This document shows positions 1-13,080 of a DNA stretch of 62,000 bases, one piece after another. How positions within the stretch are numbered: position 1 is the first letter of the stretch; the number at the start of each line of letters is the position of its first letter. Position numbers and translations under genes: made by a program. Location of the stretch: assembly GCA_037447655.1 (NCBI GenBank), contig JBBHKE010002684.1, positions 1 through 62,000 of the forward strand, given 5' to 3'. The notes beneath the pieces are model-generated. The model was not told where the DNA came from, did no database searches, and was given only the letters and a program-made list of their open reading frames with translations. This DNA is from Zygnema cylindricum. Lineage: Eukaryota > Streptophyta > Zygnematophyceae > Zygnematales > Zygnemataceae.

Positions 1-3000
1 AACAAAGCACTGTGTGCTGCTTCCAAATTCCTTGGGACTTCTTGTTTCCACCATCCTATCCATTTCCAAACAATTACCGCTTTCGTTACCGATTTCGTTA
101 CCGGCCCATTGTCGGTTTCAGCTGTTTGCCGGGGCGCCAATTGCACCCCATTGTCCTCCAACAAGTCCTTATCTTCCGCATCATCCTTTTTAACAACTTG
201 ACCACGTCTTACTGCAGGTACACGTTTTAACCGGCCACTACCTTTCGGTCTCCCTCTTCCCTTTTTTATAATACCTTTTACCACTCCTCCTATTTCTCCC
301 TCCCCCTCATCTTTCGCTGCTCCTGTCATCGCTTTTGCAGTCTCCTATCTTGTCTCTCGCCTCTCTTCTCCGTTTCCTCCCGTTCCTCTTTTCCCCCTTT
401 CCTCTCTATACGTCCCCTCCCCTCTTGTCTAATCTGTGTTGATCTTTGGCCCCTTATCCTTTACAATCCTTTACAATCTTTTAAAATCCTTCAGAATTTC
501 AGGCAATCCTACGTCCTTCTCGTCATTAAGGTTGCAAACTATTCGAAAGAATCCATGAACAAACAAATGGGTAGGAATTGTCCTGTCGCATGTTTTCATT
601 CAAAATATTCGTGCCCCAAAAATCGATAACCCCCCAAATGCGGTGAGCTTGACGTGTGGGGCCGTGCATCCGGCCTGTCCTATCGAAACCGTCCGTACAA
701 TCTCAGGTACCGTTGCCAGCTTTAGATCTTGTTTCGATGCCATTTCAAACAAGAGAAATGAGCTTGTCGTTTTAGACGCCTCTCCGGCGTTGAAGCATTT
801 CCTCAGTTAGGAGGTCTTAGAGAGTTGTTCCATTTGGCGATCTCATTAAATGTCAAAAATTCGTTTACTGAAGCTATCGTTCCATTGTGTAACTGACATT
901 ATATTTTTGTGGCACACTTTGATTGGTCCACGTAAATTGATTCTGATAATTTTCAAGGAATCTCTGAAAGCAAATTGTGACCACATATTTTCACCAACGA
1001 AGGTAAAAAGTGACTCGTACGACGTATTGAATAAAATCTGTACGGGCGGACGAAACTTAAGATTTGTAAAAGCATACGAAAATGTCAGAATGGTTAGTGG
1101 ATGCTAACAAAAGCGTGAAACAATATCATCCGTTAAAGATTTTCTCGTGGCTTTCGGTAGCCTCTCATCCTCCGTGGCGACTGGCACATGTCATTTGCGA
1201 CGTGTACCCACGTGGTCGCGCGATCGTCGTGGATATTTTTTCACTTTTCCACTAGGCACGACGCTATTTGTTCAGGCGCTTGGAATTGACCTACTCCGGG
1301 TCACTTGTTGCGAACTGGAAGTGTCCGACGATAACGTATCCGATTATGCATACTACGGTCTACATTTACGCCTATAAATGTGGAGAATCAAATCCGTCAT
1401 TCAGTAGGCTTTTTTTTCTCACATATCATTATTTTTGGTACGGCACTGTACGAAACAATACGGCTTTCAGTAAACAACGACATTTCTTTCCTAATGGAAC
1501 CTTACCGTTATATGTAGCGGATAAAAGTCTTCTGTAAACAATGTCCGCAGTTGGACGCCTGTACGGCAAAGTACGGAAAAAGACAGTTACTTCAAGGACG
1601 TTTACTGGCTAAAATGAAAAATGCGATAGTAAGATATGAGTATCCCCCTCAAACGATTGGCTAGTTCGTCTCGAACGAAGTGTAGTCAGTAGATGGACGA
1701 GAAATCGGTCTCAGGGTGGCGTTCCACAAGGAAATTCTCAAGTCGTACGACCAACTCTACGGGCTGGGTTAATTGAGACGATGTTCTATCACGTAGAGCC
1801 TGTAAACCACGTTTTCTACATTGAGTGGTACCACGTAAGCAACAATCAGATATTGAATATCCTTAAAAATTTTAACACCAACAAATTTAATTTCGAATCT
1901 TCACTTTGCGTACCATGTACCTACGTCATAGTTGTTCGAAACGCATTTTACGTACGATTCAAACTCGCGAATAATACGTGGAAATCGGAGAAGTCAATTT
2001 AAAAAAATCTTAATAATCGTTAATGAATTTCTGTACGTACAATTCCGTACATAAAAAATGAATTGAACATGTACCGCAGTTTGTACGTCTCGCGGTAAAT
2101 GAGTGGTAAAAAAAATTCATGAAATAAATTAATACCACACTGCGTGTGTGTAACGGAACATCTACATCAACTGGTTGCCGACAACGCTATTCAAGAATTT
2201 TTTGCCAATTTGTCGAGCTAAGATCAATTCTTGGATAATGTCAAGTTCAATTCCTAGATAATACCGCCTTTTTGTCAGGATAATAGTCTGTCTGTCTTAG
2301 ACTATCTGACACTATCTAACACGCAGCCATGGCCTTCTCTCTCTACCTCTTCGAGAGCATGCGACTGCAAAAATCAAAGTACAGGCCATATGCAAATGAC
2401 ATTTTTCATCATTCAACATTGCACGGCTTAACATGTTAATAATGTAAAAAAAAAACAATCACATTAAACCAAAAAAGAAATACATATATGTCTTTCATCT
2501 ATCTTTACCCTAAATTTTTTTCCCCTACATCGAAGTCCATCATATCTTGTATTGGGATTTTTCGGCGTTTCCCACCTTTTTTTTTCGGGAGTCAGGAAGA
2601 CTTTACTGACACCTCTAACTGTAGTTACATCGACTCTAATTTTGAACACACTACATTTAGGTAACATTCTTTTAAAGCTTGCTTATAATAAACTGTTGAT
2701 TGAAAAGACTGTGCACATAAGATATTGCTTGCTTATAAGATACTGTGGACATAATATTCTCCGGAAATAAGATATCGTGGACATAATATATTGTGGACAA
2801 ATGATACTGTGGACATGTAATAGAGACTGTTATTATACAAAATGAGTAGTATATGGATTACATTACGGACCACTTTTTATTCAATTAACTGATACAAGCC
2901 ATTCTATGTTCCTCATCCACATTACTTTACCACACTATTTTAGGGAAGCGATTTAGCACGCTTCTTTTTTACAAGAGAGGGTTGCAACGAACTTGATTCA

Positions 3001-3480
3001 TTTTCCGTAGCAACCAAAGATATAAAAAAACCCAAGGATTTTACTTATGGAATTTTTGAAAATATAAAAAAGAAAAAAAGTGGCTTGAAATCCTTCAGAA
3101 TGTTTTTGGATGTATGTTTGCTAATGCTCAATTTTTTTTTGGCATGTAAAAAATTTCGTCATGGTTCTATCCTCTTTTCAACCTCTCTCCTAAGTTTATT
3201 GTCTTGTGCATGTTGTAACTCATTTAGCCAAATGTCAAACAAAAAAATATGTTAAAATTTAAGCAAGATGTCATTTTTGTACCATACTAAGGTTCATAAT
3301 TTCATGGAATTATGTGGGATGTTGCATAGTTTATGCTGCAATTTATTTTATGCTTGTACTTGACACTCAAACTTGTACTTGTGCCTGAATTTTGTTTGAA
3401 GTTCCCTTTAATTTTTTTGTAGAGCTTCGTCGCCTTTATGGGCAAGTGTCCGCCACCACCGACATTTCTGGTCAACGGTC
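1..3480. other. Gene-poor intergenic DNA
   Basis: I see no supportable gene here. Positions about 237-440 are strongly pyrimidine-rich (CTCCC/TTCC runs). Positions about 2712-2820 hold a short degenerate tandem array built on 'ataagatattg...tggacataat' units of roughly 25-30 bases. Open frames are short, lack recognisable motifs and sit in AT-rich DNA, so I treat them as chance. Confidence 0.6.
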
Positions 3481-3675
3481 ATGATCCTAAATCCCCCGAC
3501 ATTTGTAGTCACCGATTAGATTTGACATTTTTAGTCAGCGGTTAATGTCCTACACCTTCGACATTTGTAGAGTTTACGAAACGTTGACACCGACCGAGCA
3601 CGGTTCGAGAATAACATCGCACTCGCACTTGTTTGTTTATTTTAGCCGGCTGTGATATTCGTTTTCGGGAGGTAG

Positions 3676-5060
3676 GGGGTGTCCCCATGTAATCGGCATT
3701 TTGAAAAAATATTTTGTTTATTTTAGCAGGTTGTGAGATTCGTTTTCGGGATTCAGGGTGTGTCCCCATGTAATAGGTACTTTGATAAAGTATTTTGGAC
3801 TGTGGTGAAGATTCTCCGTACTACTTTGAAGAGCGTCCAAATGTGCGAAAATGAAATCGGAACTTTGAAATGTGACGGTTGTAGACATAGGTACAACTTG
3901 TGACGATTGAAGGCGACTACAAAACTTTTGAAGATTAGTGACGCCAACATAAACAACGACAATGGTAGACGTTTTTTTGTAAAATTGTAAATGATTAGGG
4001 TTTGGTGACATTGTGATTGCTCACTTGTGACAACTTCGACGTCACTGATTCAAAAACTTTTCGCCATGGTTTCCTGATTTCATTTTTTCGATTTTTTTCA
4101 CTCGATTTGCCATTAAAAAAAAACCTAAAAATTGTCAAAAAAAGAAAAAAAATCAGAGATCTTTCATTTTATATCAATATTATCGTGCCTTATTCTAAAA
4201 AAATGTGAGATGACAGCCATAATGTGAGAGGGAGAGGGGAGAGGCGATGATGGGGCAAAATTTTGAAAAGGGCCCATGAATGAAAGTAGAGGTTCGAGAC
4301 CCCTGCAAATTTTTTTCCGTACATGCGCTTAACGGGCACGGAGAAAAATAGCGAGGACTCTCCTTCGCCCTAAAATTTTCCCGCTCGCGTGACGCGTATG
4401 TTGGCCGTTGTTCATTCGCATTTTGGGCCGTAATTTAACTAAAAACACCCCCTCGAGGTGATTATGGATGTAGTTTTTTTATGGGCTGGATTTCTTTTCC
4501 TCGAGGGCCGAAAAGGGGAAAACTCCAAAATGAGTTCACATGACGACAAAAACGCCATACATTCAAAGTATGATTTGATGTTCAGTGTAATTTGGTTAAA
4601 ACGATTTTCTTGTACGGCTGAAGTTTTTGTCAAATTTCCTTGAATTCTAAGGCAAAAAGACAGAGAAAAGTAGACACTTGAAAAAATGGGGACACCCCCT
4701 CGGACGTCAAAAGTACATCCATCAATATTTGTAGCCATGAGTTAACCACTTGCGCGGAGTAAAAATTGTGTTAGTGAATATTGTTCATCCAACAACGGGC
4801 AAAATGTCGTAAACTTAAAGCGTTTGACTAAGGGTATGTCTCCATGTGCATAAGTAAGGGTTTTTTTTGTCGTTTTTTTGTAAAGCTTAGTGCCGTACAG
4901 CCTAAGTTGCAACCGTACGAAGGAATCGCAAATTTTTAGAGTACAATTTTTGTCACCCTTGAAGTTAAGATGTACGAAAATTATCGTCTTGTGTTTTTCA
5001 ACACACGGCCACAACAAAAAAAGTCATCTTCAAACTTATCTTTAAAACACATCGATGATG
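3676..5060. repeat. Partial ends of a PIF/Harbinger-like repeat family
   Basis: Several segments match the terminal sequence of the element at 41552-42259. 'GTGTCCCCATG'-type ends occur near 3676 and 3757, an inverted 'GGGGACACCCCC' end lies near 4685, and 4830-4880 resembles the first 50 bases of that element (the 'cccatgtg...caagtaagggtttttt' portion). Target duplications are not clear, so these look like old, nested or truncated copies rather than one intact unit. Confidence 0.4.
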
Positions 5061-5390
5061 TGTTTTAAAAGTAAATATTTTTGATAAACAAATCGAAACA
5101 CATTTTCGCACGTGCGGTAATGTCCAAAAAAATTTAAACGATTTCCAGCGATAAAGAAAAGTACAAAATTCGTTATGTTCTGTCCGTTTGCGTCTAGTGC
5201 TACAATGAAAAGTACACAATTTGTTTTGTTTTGTCCGTTTCGCATGGTACATATTTTTTTTTGAAGGGGTCTTAAAATTCCGATGCCATTTCACATCGAG
5301 CGGACAGCAGACGCAATAGCCAAGCACATCTTCTTAAAACCGTGGAAAGGCACAGGCTATAAGGTAGTACGTCTACAATGTCACGGTAAA

Positions 5391-6377
5391 TGTTGAAATA
5401 ACTAGTATTTAGGTATTTTCTAGGTCTAAAATATTAGCGGAAACAGATAAAGAAAATGCAGGCAACCTCTCTTGCCCCCATACTTGTTGTAGTCACTGAA
5501 GGAGAGAGAGAGCAATGGAGCCATGGCTGCCTCCGCTCCATAGGAAGGACTAAGGAGTAACTTAAGTCACTCTCAACAAAAGGTTGAGTCCGGCAGGACT
5601 CGAACCTTCGACCGGCAGAGCACAGCGTAGTAGTTAGCTCTAACCAGTCAGTCGTAAAAGTACGTTAGGAGATATAGGGTTTGATATTTATTCAAACTAT
5701 TGTATGGTACTGAAACCAATTAACTGAAATATGAACGAATGAACATAGAACTAGTTAAGTTTTAGTGTGGACATCATTTCGCACAAGACAAATGAATCGG
5801 ACATTTGTTTTGACGGTCAACATTTAATGTCGGATTTAATTCGACGGCACACATCATTGCCGAGATCGCAGAATGGTCACTTTGGCTTTTATGGACGTGG
5901 CATGACCTGGCGCCGCGTGGAAAGATGACATTCGGTCGCGGCAATTTTGGGGAACATACGAACGAGTGGAAAAGTTACACGCGTCCACTCAGTGGCCTTG
6001 TCGTACACAGGCCGTACAGAAACAACATCGGTCGTAGTATCTTTTTGTGCCTTACAGTCATATGATTGGTTCGTACTTCAGAAGGTAGGGATTGTAAGAG
6101 GGCTTTAGGACTTAGGAAAATTTCGTACGTAGTCACCTCTCTCTAAGAGAGCTTTGTATAAAATTGGCATTTTTACCGGCTCATAACTTATCGGCTGGTT
6201 GGTCGTTTTCAGTGATTCTTTTTCTTACAGACTCACGCAAGTCCAGGTTGCACAGGGGTAAAGTCGAACTGTTAGTTTGCCTTCTTAGGCAGCAGTGGTT
6301 GTGGCTTGAAGTGGGTTAGTGAAAACTATCTAGAGGCTTCTTGTATTCTGTGGTCCAATGGAGGACACACAATTTTA
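5391..6377 (+). repeat. 5' LTR of Copia element
   Basis: Direct repeat of 10725-11782. The block from about 5670 to 6120 is essentially identical to 11013-11465, while the first ~280 and last ~150 bases differ clearly, including an extra 'gcttgcctctatctcttctc' stretch and a ~55-base internal duplication present only in the 3' LTR. A tRNA-like segment lies inside on the opposite strand (about 5580-5650). Confidence 0.85.
5580..5652 (-). other. tRNA-like segment inside Copia LTR
   Basis: Read on the minus strand this stretch has a D-loop-like 'GGTTAGAGC' and, about 40 bases on, a perfect Pol III B-box match 'GGTTCGAGTCC'. No good acceptor stem forms with the flanks, so it is not a functional tRNA gene. 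The same position and orientation relative to the LTR recur at 10925-10993, 13775-13851 and 30440-30525. Confidence 0.5.
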
Positions 6378-6428
6378 GGTTATGGGCCCACACTCTAGGG
6401 TGCCCACCTCAAATGGATCTGGGTTCAT

Positions 6429-9400
6429 CTATTAGGAAGCCATGATGATGGGGGCTTTGTGCGAAAAACGATACTGGGGTATCGTCAGTGGACAAGTGAA
6501 ACGTCCACCTTCGGGAACTCTACCAGGAATTGGAGGAGTAAGGTTTTTTGAAGCAGCGACTGCCTCCGCGAAGGAGGCAGATGATGGGGACAGCAGTGTG
6601 TCCAAAAAGGGGAAAGGGAAGGAGACACACCTCACCCCTGTTGCCACCGCACCGGAGCGGTGGCCGTGAAGACCGTGGAGAACGATACCCAAATGTAAGA
6701 AGACGTAAACATGGCTGCCAAGAACTTCATTCTAATGCACCTCACTCAAGCTTTGGCTACCACTCACCTTCACATTTACAAGGCCGAGGAGTTGTTGGTG
6801 AGTTTGGTGGAGATCTATAAAGTGAGTACTATTCAGGAGCTCTAGTTGACTGAGCAAAAGCTAGTGAGTTACACTTACAAAAGAGGAAAGATGTTTGATT
6901 ACTGTAATGATCTTTCTTGTTTGTATGTGGAGATGGAAAGTGCTGGATAAACATGTACAATGAAGATGAAAGTTAACACTCTCATCATGAAGTTACCACA
7001 CGAGTACAAGAACATTGTGTACCGAGTACATGAAATGACTGATAGTTCATAGAAGAGGAATACAGTGGTCCGGTTGATACTTGTGGAGGAAAACACCATG
7101 GAAATTAGGAGAGGAGGAAAGAGCATTCAAGCTCTAGCTACAAGAGGGGATGAATGGGGGAAGGACCCGAAGAAACCGTACAAAGGGGAAAAAGATCAGT
7201 CTGGAGGATCAAGGCCCCGAAAGGGCCTTTGTCATTTTTGCAAAAAGCGGGGACACTTTATCGCGGATTATGTCAAGTTGTCGTAGCTGAGGCTCCAAGA
7301 GAACTGTAGAGGGGGTTCTTCCAGAGGGAAGAAAAATGCACTTGTGGTCACAAAAGTGACAGGAGAAACCGAGGATGAGTCCTCTGAGGAGGATGGAGAG
7401 CTTCATCTTGACGACAGTCTGGAGGAGAACGAGATCCCTCGAAGACAGAAGTGTGCCCTTGGAGAAATTCGGGAAGCTCAACAGGAAGGATGGATCATCG
7501 ACTCAGGTGCATCCATCCATATGTGTCGTGATAAGGAACTCTTCACTAAGCTAAGAAAAATCCTTACTGTAGAGATAGAGTATGGAGATGGAACAGTGGT
7601 TACTACAGATCTAGTGGGATCAGTAGATCTGAAATTCTTAGTGGAGGGTAAGACTTCTATACTACCATTCTCAGATGTACTGTTCATTCCTCAGCTGAGT
7701 AAAAATCTTGTCTCTACGTCTGTGTTAGATGACAAAGAGTTTGATACCTTCACTAGAAAGGGAGTATTTACAGCTAAGTATGGGGATAAAGTTTAATTCA
7801 CGGCAGATAATGGTAGCCAAGGAATGTTTAGGCTTAACCTGAGTAATGAAAAGAAGAATGCTTACTATGTTGGTGTTCCTAAGTTCATGATTTGGCATTA
7901 GCGGTTGGGGCATGTGCATTTTGATAGGTTGAGGGAAATAAAAGAAATTTGGTGTAGTAGAAAGCATTGAGTTTGGGGATAATGAAATGATGGATGATTG
8001 TAGTGGCTGTTCTCAAGCTAAGGCTCACAGACTTCCCTTTCCCAAAGCCGCCACATATAGAGGTGAGAAAGTACTAGATTTGGTCCACACATATATTTGG
8101 GGACCTACAAAAGTACCTTCGGTTGGAGGAAAGAGGTTTATGTTGAAAACAACCGATAATTGGTCTAGATACTGTAGAGTCTACTTCCTAAAAACAAAGT
8201 CTGAAGCATCAACTTACTTCAAAGAATATAAAGCCTGGAGTGAGAAGTTGCATGAAACCTCCATTAAGAGGATAAGGAGTGATAATGGGGGGGGAATATA
8301 CCTCTAACCAGTTTGAGGAATATCTGAGAGATGAGGGAGTACAGCACCACAAAATTGTACCATATAACCCGGAACAAAATGGGGTAGCTGAGAGGTTGAA
8401 TCAAACACTAAGAGTTAGTGCATGCAGTATGTTGGCAGACAAGAAAATAGGAAAAAGATATTTTGGGCAGAGGCAATGAACTGTGCCAACTAGCTAAAGA
8501 ATAGAGTCCTTACCTCAGCTGTAAAGGGAGTGACACCTTATGAAAGATGGGTTGGAAGGAAACAAAATATCTCACATCTTAAAGTGTTCGGTAGCCAAGT
8601 TTACAGTCTTGACACGGATAGGAAAAACTAGAAACTAGATGCTAAGGGAAAATTTGTATACTTTGTGGGATAGGATGAGGATGTTAGAGGGTATAGAGTC
8701 TATGACTTAGCAAAGAAAGATAACATTCTGGTCAAACACCTAGTTGTCATGGATGAAGTAAAGTGATTTGACCCCTTCAAATATACAAAGAAGATAAGAA
8801 TCAGATTTGAGTTCGAAAGTGAAGAGAACTAGGTCTTTCCCGAAAATGACATGAGTGAAACCGTGATTGCAGACTTAGGGGAGATCCGAGATACAGAAGA
8901 CTAACCGGAAACCTCACATACTCCTATGGACTTTGAGGAGATATAAGAAGCGGGACCTGAACTGGCTTCCATGGACAACGAAGCCGATGAGACAGTGAGG
9001 AGAAATCTAAGACTTCCATCCATTCCAGCTTTGGAGTTTGAGGGAGGGAGAAACAGCTGCAAAAAGTTATAGGAAAAACAGGCCGCTCATAAGGTAACTA
9101 AGCTATCTTACCTAGATGAGCCTTAGTCTTACTGAGAGGCAGTGAATAGTCAAGATAAAGAAAGATAGATTAGAGCCATAAATGATAAGATGGCCTCCAT
9201 CATAGAAGCAAATACTTGGGAACTAGCGGATTGTCCTCTAAACAAAAAACTTATTGGGTGTAAATGGGTGTTTAAACTAAAACTAAACTCAGATAATACC
9301 ATTGAGGGATATAAGGCTTGATTGGTAGGCAATGGGTTCACCTAAAAGGAGGGGATTGACTATGAGGAGACCTTTACTCCAGTTGTTCGGTTCCCATCAG

Positions 9401-10660
9401 TAAGGATTCTCCTCAGTCTGGCAGCAGCGGAAGACATGGAAATACACCATTTGGACATTCAGACTGCTTTTTTAATAGTGAGTTAGATGAAGAAATTTTC
9501 ATGAGGCAATCCGAGGGGTTCATGGAGGAAGGTGAAGAGAGCAAAGTTTGCTAGCTCATAAAGTCTTTATATAGACTGAAGCAGGCTCCTCGACAGTGGA
9601 ATAACAAACTAGATGAGTTTCTCACCGGTCTGGGATATACTAGGATCAACTCTGACCATTCTGTCTATATGTTTGAAGATGAGAATGGTGCCATTTTTAT
9701 TGCAATTTATGTGGATGATCTGCTTCTGTTAAGTAAATCTTTGGAAAAGATCGATAAGTTAAAGAAAGATCTTAGAAGCAGATTTGATATGAAGGATTTA
9801 GGGGAGGCAAGATATATTTTGGGGATTTAAATGGAGAGAGATAGGGGGAAGAAGATTATCAGACTTACTCAGAAAGAAGCAGTAGGTTATTTGCTTGAGA
9901 AATTCCAGATGGAAACGCTAACAGTTGTACCACTCCCATGGACTTGACAAAAGTAAGTGATGGAAGTGTAGAAGGAGGAGTGATGAGCTTAGATGATCAG
10001 ATGAGTCTAGAGGAGAGAGAGTTTATAAAGTCTATCTCTTATAGACAGGTCGTAGGAAATTTGATCTATTTTATGACCTACACAAGGCTGGACATAGCAG
10101 CAGCAGCAGTAGGAGTCCTCAGTAGGAGTCTTAACGATCTTAAGAAGAGAAATTGGGAGGCATCCAAGAGAGTCATGAGATATTTGGCAAGAACTAGAGA
10201 GTTATGGTTACATTTGGGAGGGGAGCACAGTGATTTCACTACTTGGAGTGATGCCAGTTATGGGGATGCACCTATGAGAAGATGCACTTCTGGGTATGTG
10301 TTGTATGTGGGGGAAGGTGCTTGTTTTTGGAGCAGTAAGCAACAAAAGGTGGTTGCTCAGTCTACTATAGAGGCTGAGTATATGGCCTCTTGTTCGGCTG
10401 TGAAAGAGTTGAAGTGGGTCAAATCATTGTTGCAAGAATTAGGGTATATGAAGGAGGGAGTGCATGAAGTTTTTTGTGATAATCAAGCTGCCATTGCCAT
10501 TGCAGCCAATCCAAAACATCATTTCAAGGCTAAGCATATGGACATAAGATTGAGCTTCGTGAGGGAAAAAGTTAAAAATAAAATTGTAAATCTTGTGTAT
10601 AAATTCGATGAAGAAATGGTGGGTGACATGATGACCAAACATGTGCCCTCTCCGAAGTAG
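6429..10660 (+). pseudogene. Copia gag-pol remnant
   Basis: Gag remnants run from about 6710 and end in a zinc knuckle near 7231-7275 in which the last Cys is changed (CHFCKKRGHFIADY). The protease active site appears as WIIDSGAS near 7490. Integrase follows: a zinc-binding region near 7900-8040, core residues in TTDNWSR (8150), SDNGG (8278) and the PYNPEQNGVAER stretch (8360-8390), the last two separated by a frame change. Reverse transcriptase spans about 9180-9840 with YVDDLLLL near 9708. RNase H ends at 10660 with the typical EAEYMA segment near 10370. Numerous stops (for example at 7285, 7795, 8305, 9124) show it is dead. Confidence 0.85.
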
Positions 10661-10724
10661 AAATATTGTGTGGAAAAATGTGGATTAAAAGAAAAGTAAA
10701 AATTTGACTAGAAAATAAGAGGAG

Positions 10725-11782
10725 TGTTAAAATAACTAGTTTTTAGGTATTTTCTAGGTCTAAAATATTAGCGGAAACAGATAAAGAAAATGCAGGCAGC
10801 TTGCCTCTATCTCTTCTCTCTTGCCCCTATACTTCTTGTAGTCACTAAAGGAGAGAGAGTGCGATGGAGCCATGGCTTCCTCCGCTCCATAGGAAGGACT
10901 AAAGAGTGACTTAAGTCACTCTCAACAAAAGGTTGAGTCCGATAGGTCTCGAACCTCCGACCGGCCGAGCGCGACGTAGCAGTTAGCTCTAACCAGTCTG
11001 TCGTAGAAGTCCATTAGGAGATATAGGGTTTGATATTTATTCAAACTATTGTATGGTACTGAAACCAATTAACTGAAATATGAACGAATGAACATAGAAC
11101 TAGTTAAGTTTTAGTGTGGACATCATTTCGCACAAGACAAATGAATCGGACATTTGTTTTGACGGTCAACATTTAATGTCGGATTTAATTCGACGGCACA
11201 CATCATTGCCGAGATCGCAGAATGGTCACTTTGGCTTTTATGGACGTGGCATGACCTGGCGCCGCGTGGAAAGATGACATTCGGTCGCGGCAATTTTGGG
11301 GAACATACGAACGAGTGGAAAAGTTACACGCGTCCACTCAGTGGCCTTGTCGTACACAGGCCGTACAGAAACAACATCGGTCGTAGTATCTTTTTGTGCC
11401 TTACAGTCATATGATTGGTTCGTACTTCAGAAGGTAGGGATTGTAAGAGGGCTTTAGGACTTAGGAAAATATGGTACGTAGTCACCTCTCTCTGAGAGAG
11501 CTTTGTATAAAATTGGCATTTTTGCCGGCTCATAACTTATCGGCTGGTTGGCCGAGCTTTGTATAAAATTGGCATTTTTGCCGGCTTATAACTTATCGGC
11601 TGATTGGCCGTTTTCAGTGATTCTTTTTCCTACCGACACAGGGGAGTCGAGGTTGCGCAAAGGTACAATTGCATTGTCAGTTTACCTTCTTGGGAAGAAG
11701 AGGTTGTGGCTTGAATTGGGTTTGTGAAAACTATCTAGAGGCTTCCTGTATTCTGTGGTACAACGGAGGACACAAAATTTCT
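10725..11782 (+). repeat. 3' LTR of Copia element
   Basis: Partner of the 5' LTR. It contains an extra tandem copy of the promoter-proximal segment 'gagctttgtataaaattggc' (about 11500-11600; the TATA-like 'tataaaa' is inside it) and a tRNA-like segment on the minus strand at about 10925-10993 whose B-box match is 'GGTTCGAGACC'. Confidence 0.85.
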
Positions 11783-11787
11783 GTAAA

Positions 11788-13080
11788 ACATGCGACGTCA
11801 CAAGCGATTCCAAAAAATAACGTGCGACATTTAACTCTGAGACCTCCAAATGCTCAGAGTAGGCAGCTCACACGAAGCCTCTAGAATAACCCTGACCCCT
11901 TTGTGTTTCAACAAGAATAACTGCCACCCTGACGGACAAAAACTCTGACCACCTTCACCCTGTTGTTTTGAAAACTTAGTTTCGTGCGTACTACACACTT
12001 TGTGCGCACGCGACGTTTCGTGCGTAATTTGTTAAACGAATTTACTGTGGAGGTTCGAATGGATTTGCGGATTGGGGGAGTGAACATACAAATATATTGT
12101 TCTGGGACGAACGAAATAGTAATTGAGTGGCTCGGAATACGTTTGCAAATGGACGGCGGATCGCAAAGCGATCCGATGTGAAATGTACGAAATGTTGAAT
12201 ATATACGCCGCCGGTATGGAGCGTCTTATTTAGACAGGTGTACTTCATTTGCGACACGCTCATTTATTGCAAAGGACGCATGTTTAGTACGGAAAAGATT
12301 TTGAATGTACAATTTTATTTCGGCAAGTGGGTCATGGTACATTTGGAGGGCAGACGCCGTCCGCCGATATTTTTCAAGGAATCGCAATTTTGATGACGTG
12401 GTATCAAGTGAACCGTACGTATGTGATGTCGGTTCAATACGTGGTTTCGTCCACAAGTGAATAATCAAGTTGATACTCAGTACGCGGATTTTATGGAAGC
12501 GTCGGTGTAAAAATTTTGATTTAACATTGTTTTGTCTTTTTGTGCATTAATTATTAGTGTAGAATTACATTTTCTGGTATACCTTGAATTATTCAGGTAT
12601 ACTCACATTAATTTAAGTAGATGGTAAATTACGTACGGCTGGTATGCTTTCGTACATTTAGTAGTAAGCTTGAGTGTATATATCATAGAACTTAGTCATT
12701 TCAGAATATAGGAACATCCTGGACCAAAAAACTATTGATGATTATTTTGGTAATTCTATCTGAGGATTTCTTTCAGATTTGTTGGCATAATTATCTGAAA
12801 TTCTGTATGTGTGTTCCTATTTGTATTTTTAAAATTGTCACAGATTTGCAGGCCTATTGTATGCCTGGTCTGTGTTTTACTTCATTGTGAAGCTGGTCGG
12901 TTTTATCAAAGTTATGGCAGACTGTTTTTCTGCAACTTTTTCTAGATGATGTGATCACTGTGTTTATTATTTTTTTCTAAAACTTTGTAAGGCTATTCAA
13001 TAGCCTAGAAACTATTTTTTGTTGTAGTTTAGCTTGTTTTGTTATTTCTGTAGAATTTTGTGTTGATTCAAAGTAGCCTG
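11788..13080. repeat. Unclassified repeat related to 27451-28761
   Basis: No gene seen. Roughly 12840-13170 matches 28300-28740 in order (tracts around 'tttatcaaag.tatgg', 'ctgtttttctgca', 'gtgtgatcac' and 'taatccatggctgaaa'). Both sites abut LTR-element sequence, so this may be part of an LTR of a diverged relative. Confidence 0.4.

Larger units (their letters stand above)
5391..11782 (+). mobile_element. Decayed LTR retrotransposon, Ty1/Copia type
   Basis: Two direct LTRs (about 5391-6377 and 10725-11782) bracket a coding region in the Copia order: gag, protease, integrase, reverse transcriptase, RNase H. LTRs start TGTT. The 5-base GTAAA lies just outside both ends (5386-5390 and 11783-11787), a plausible target duplication. 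The right ends of the LTRs do not finish in the canonical CA, so the boundary may be off by a few bases. The coding region is broken by many in-frame stops and frame changes, so the element is not autonomous. Confidence 0.9.
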
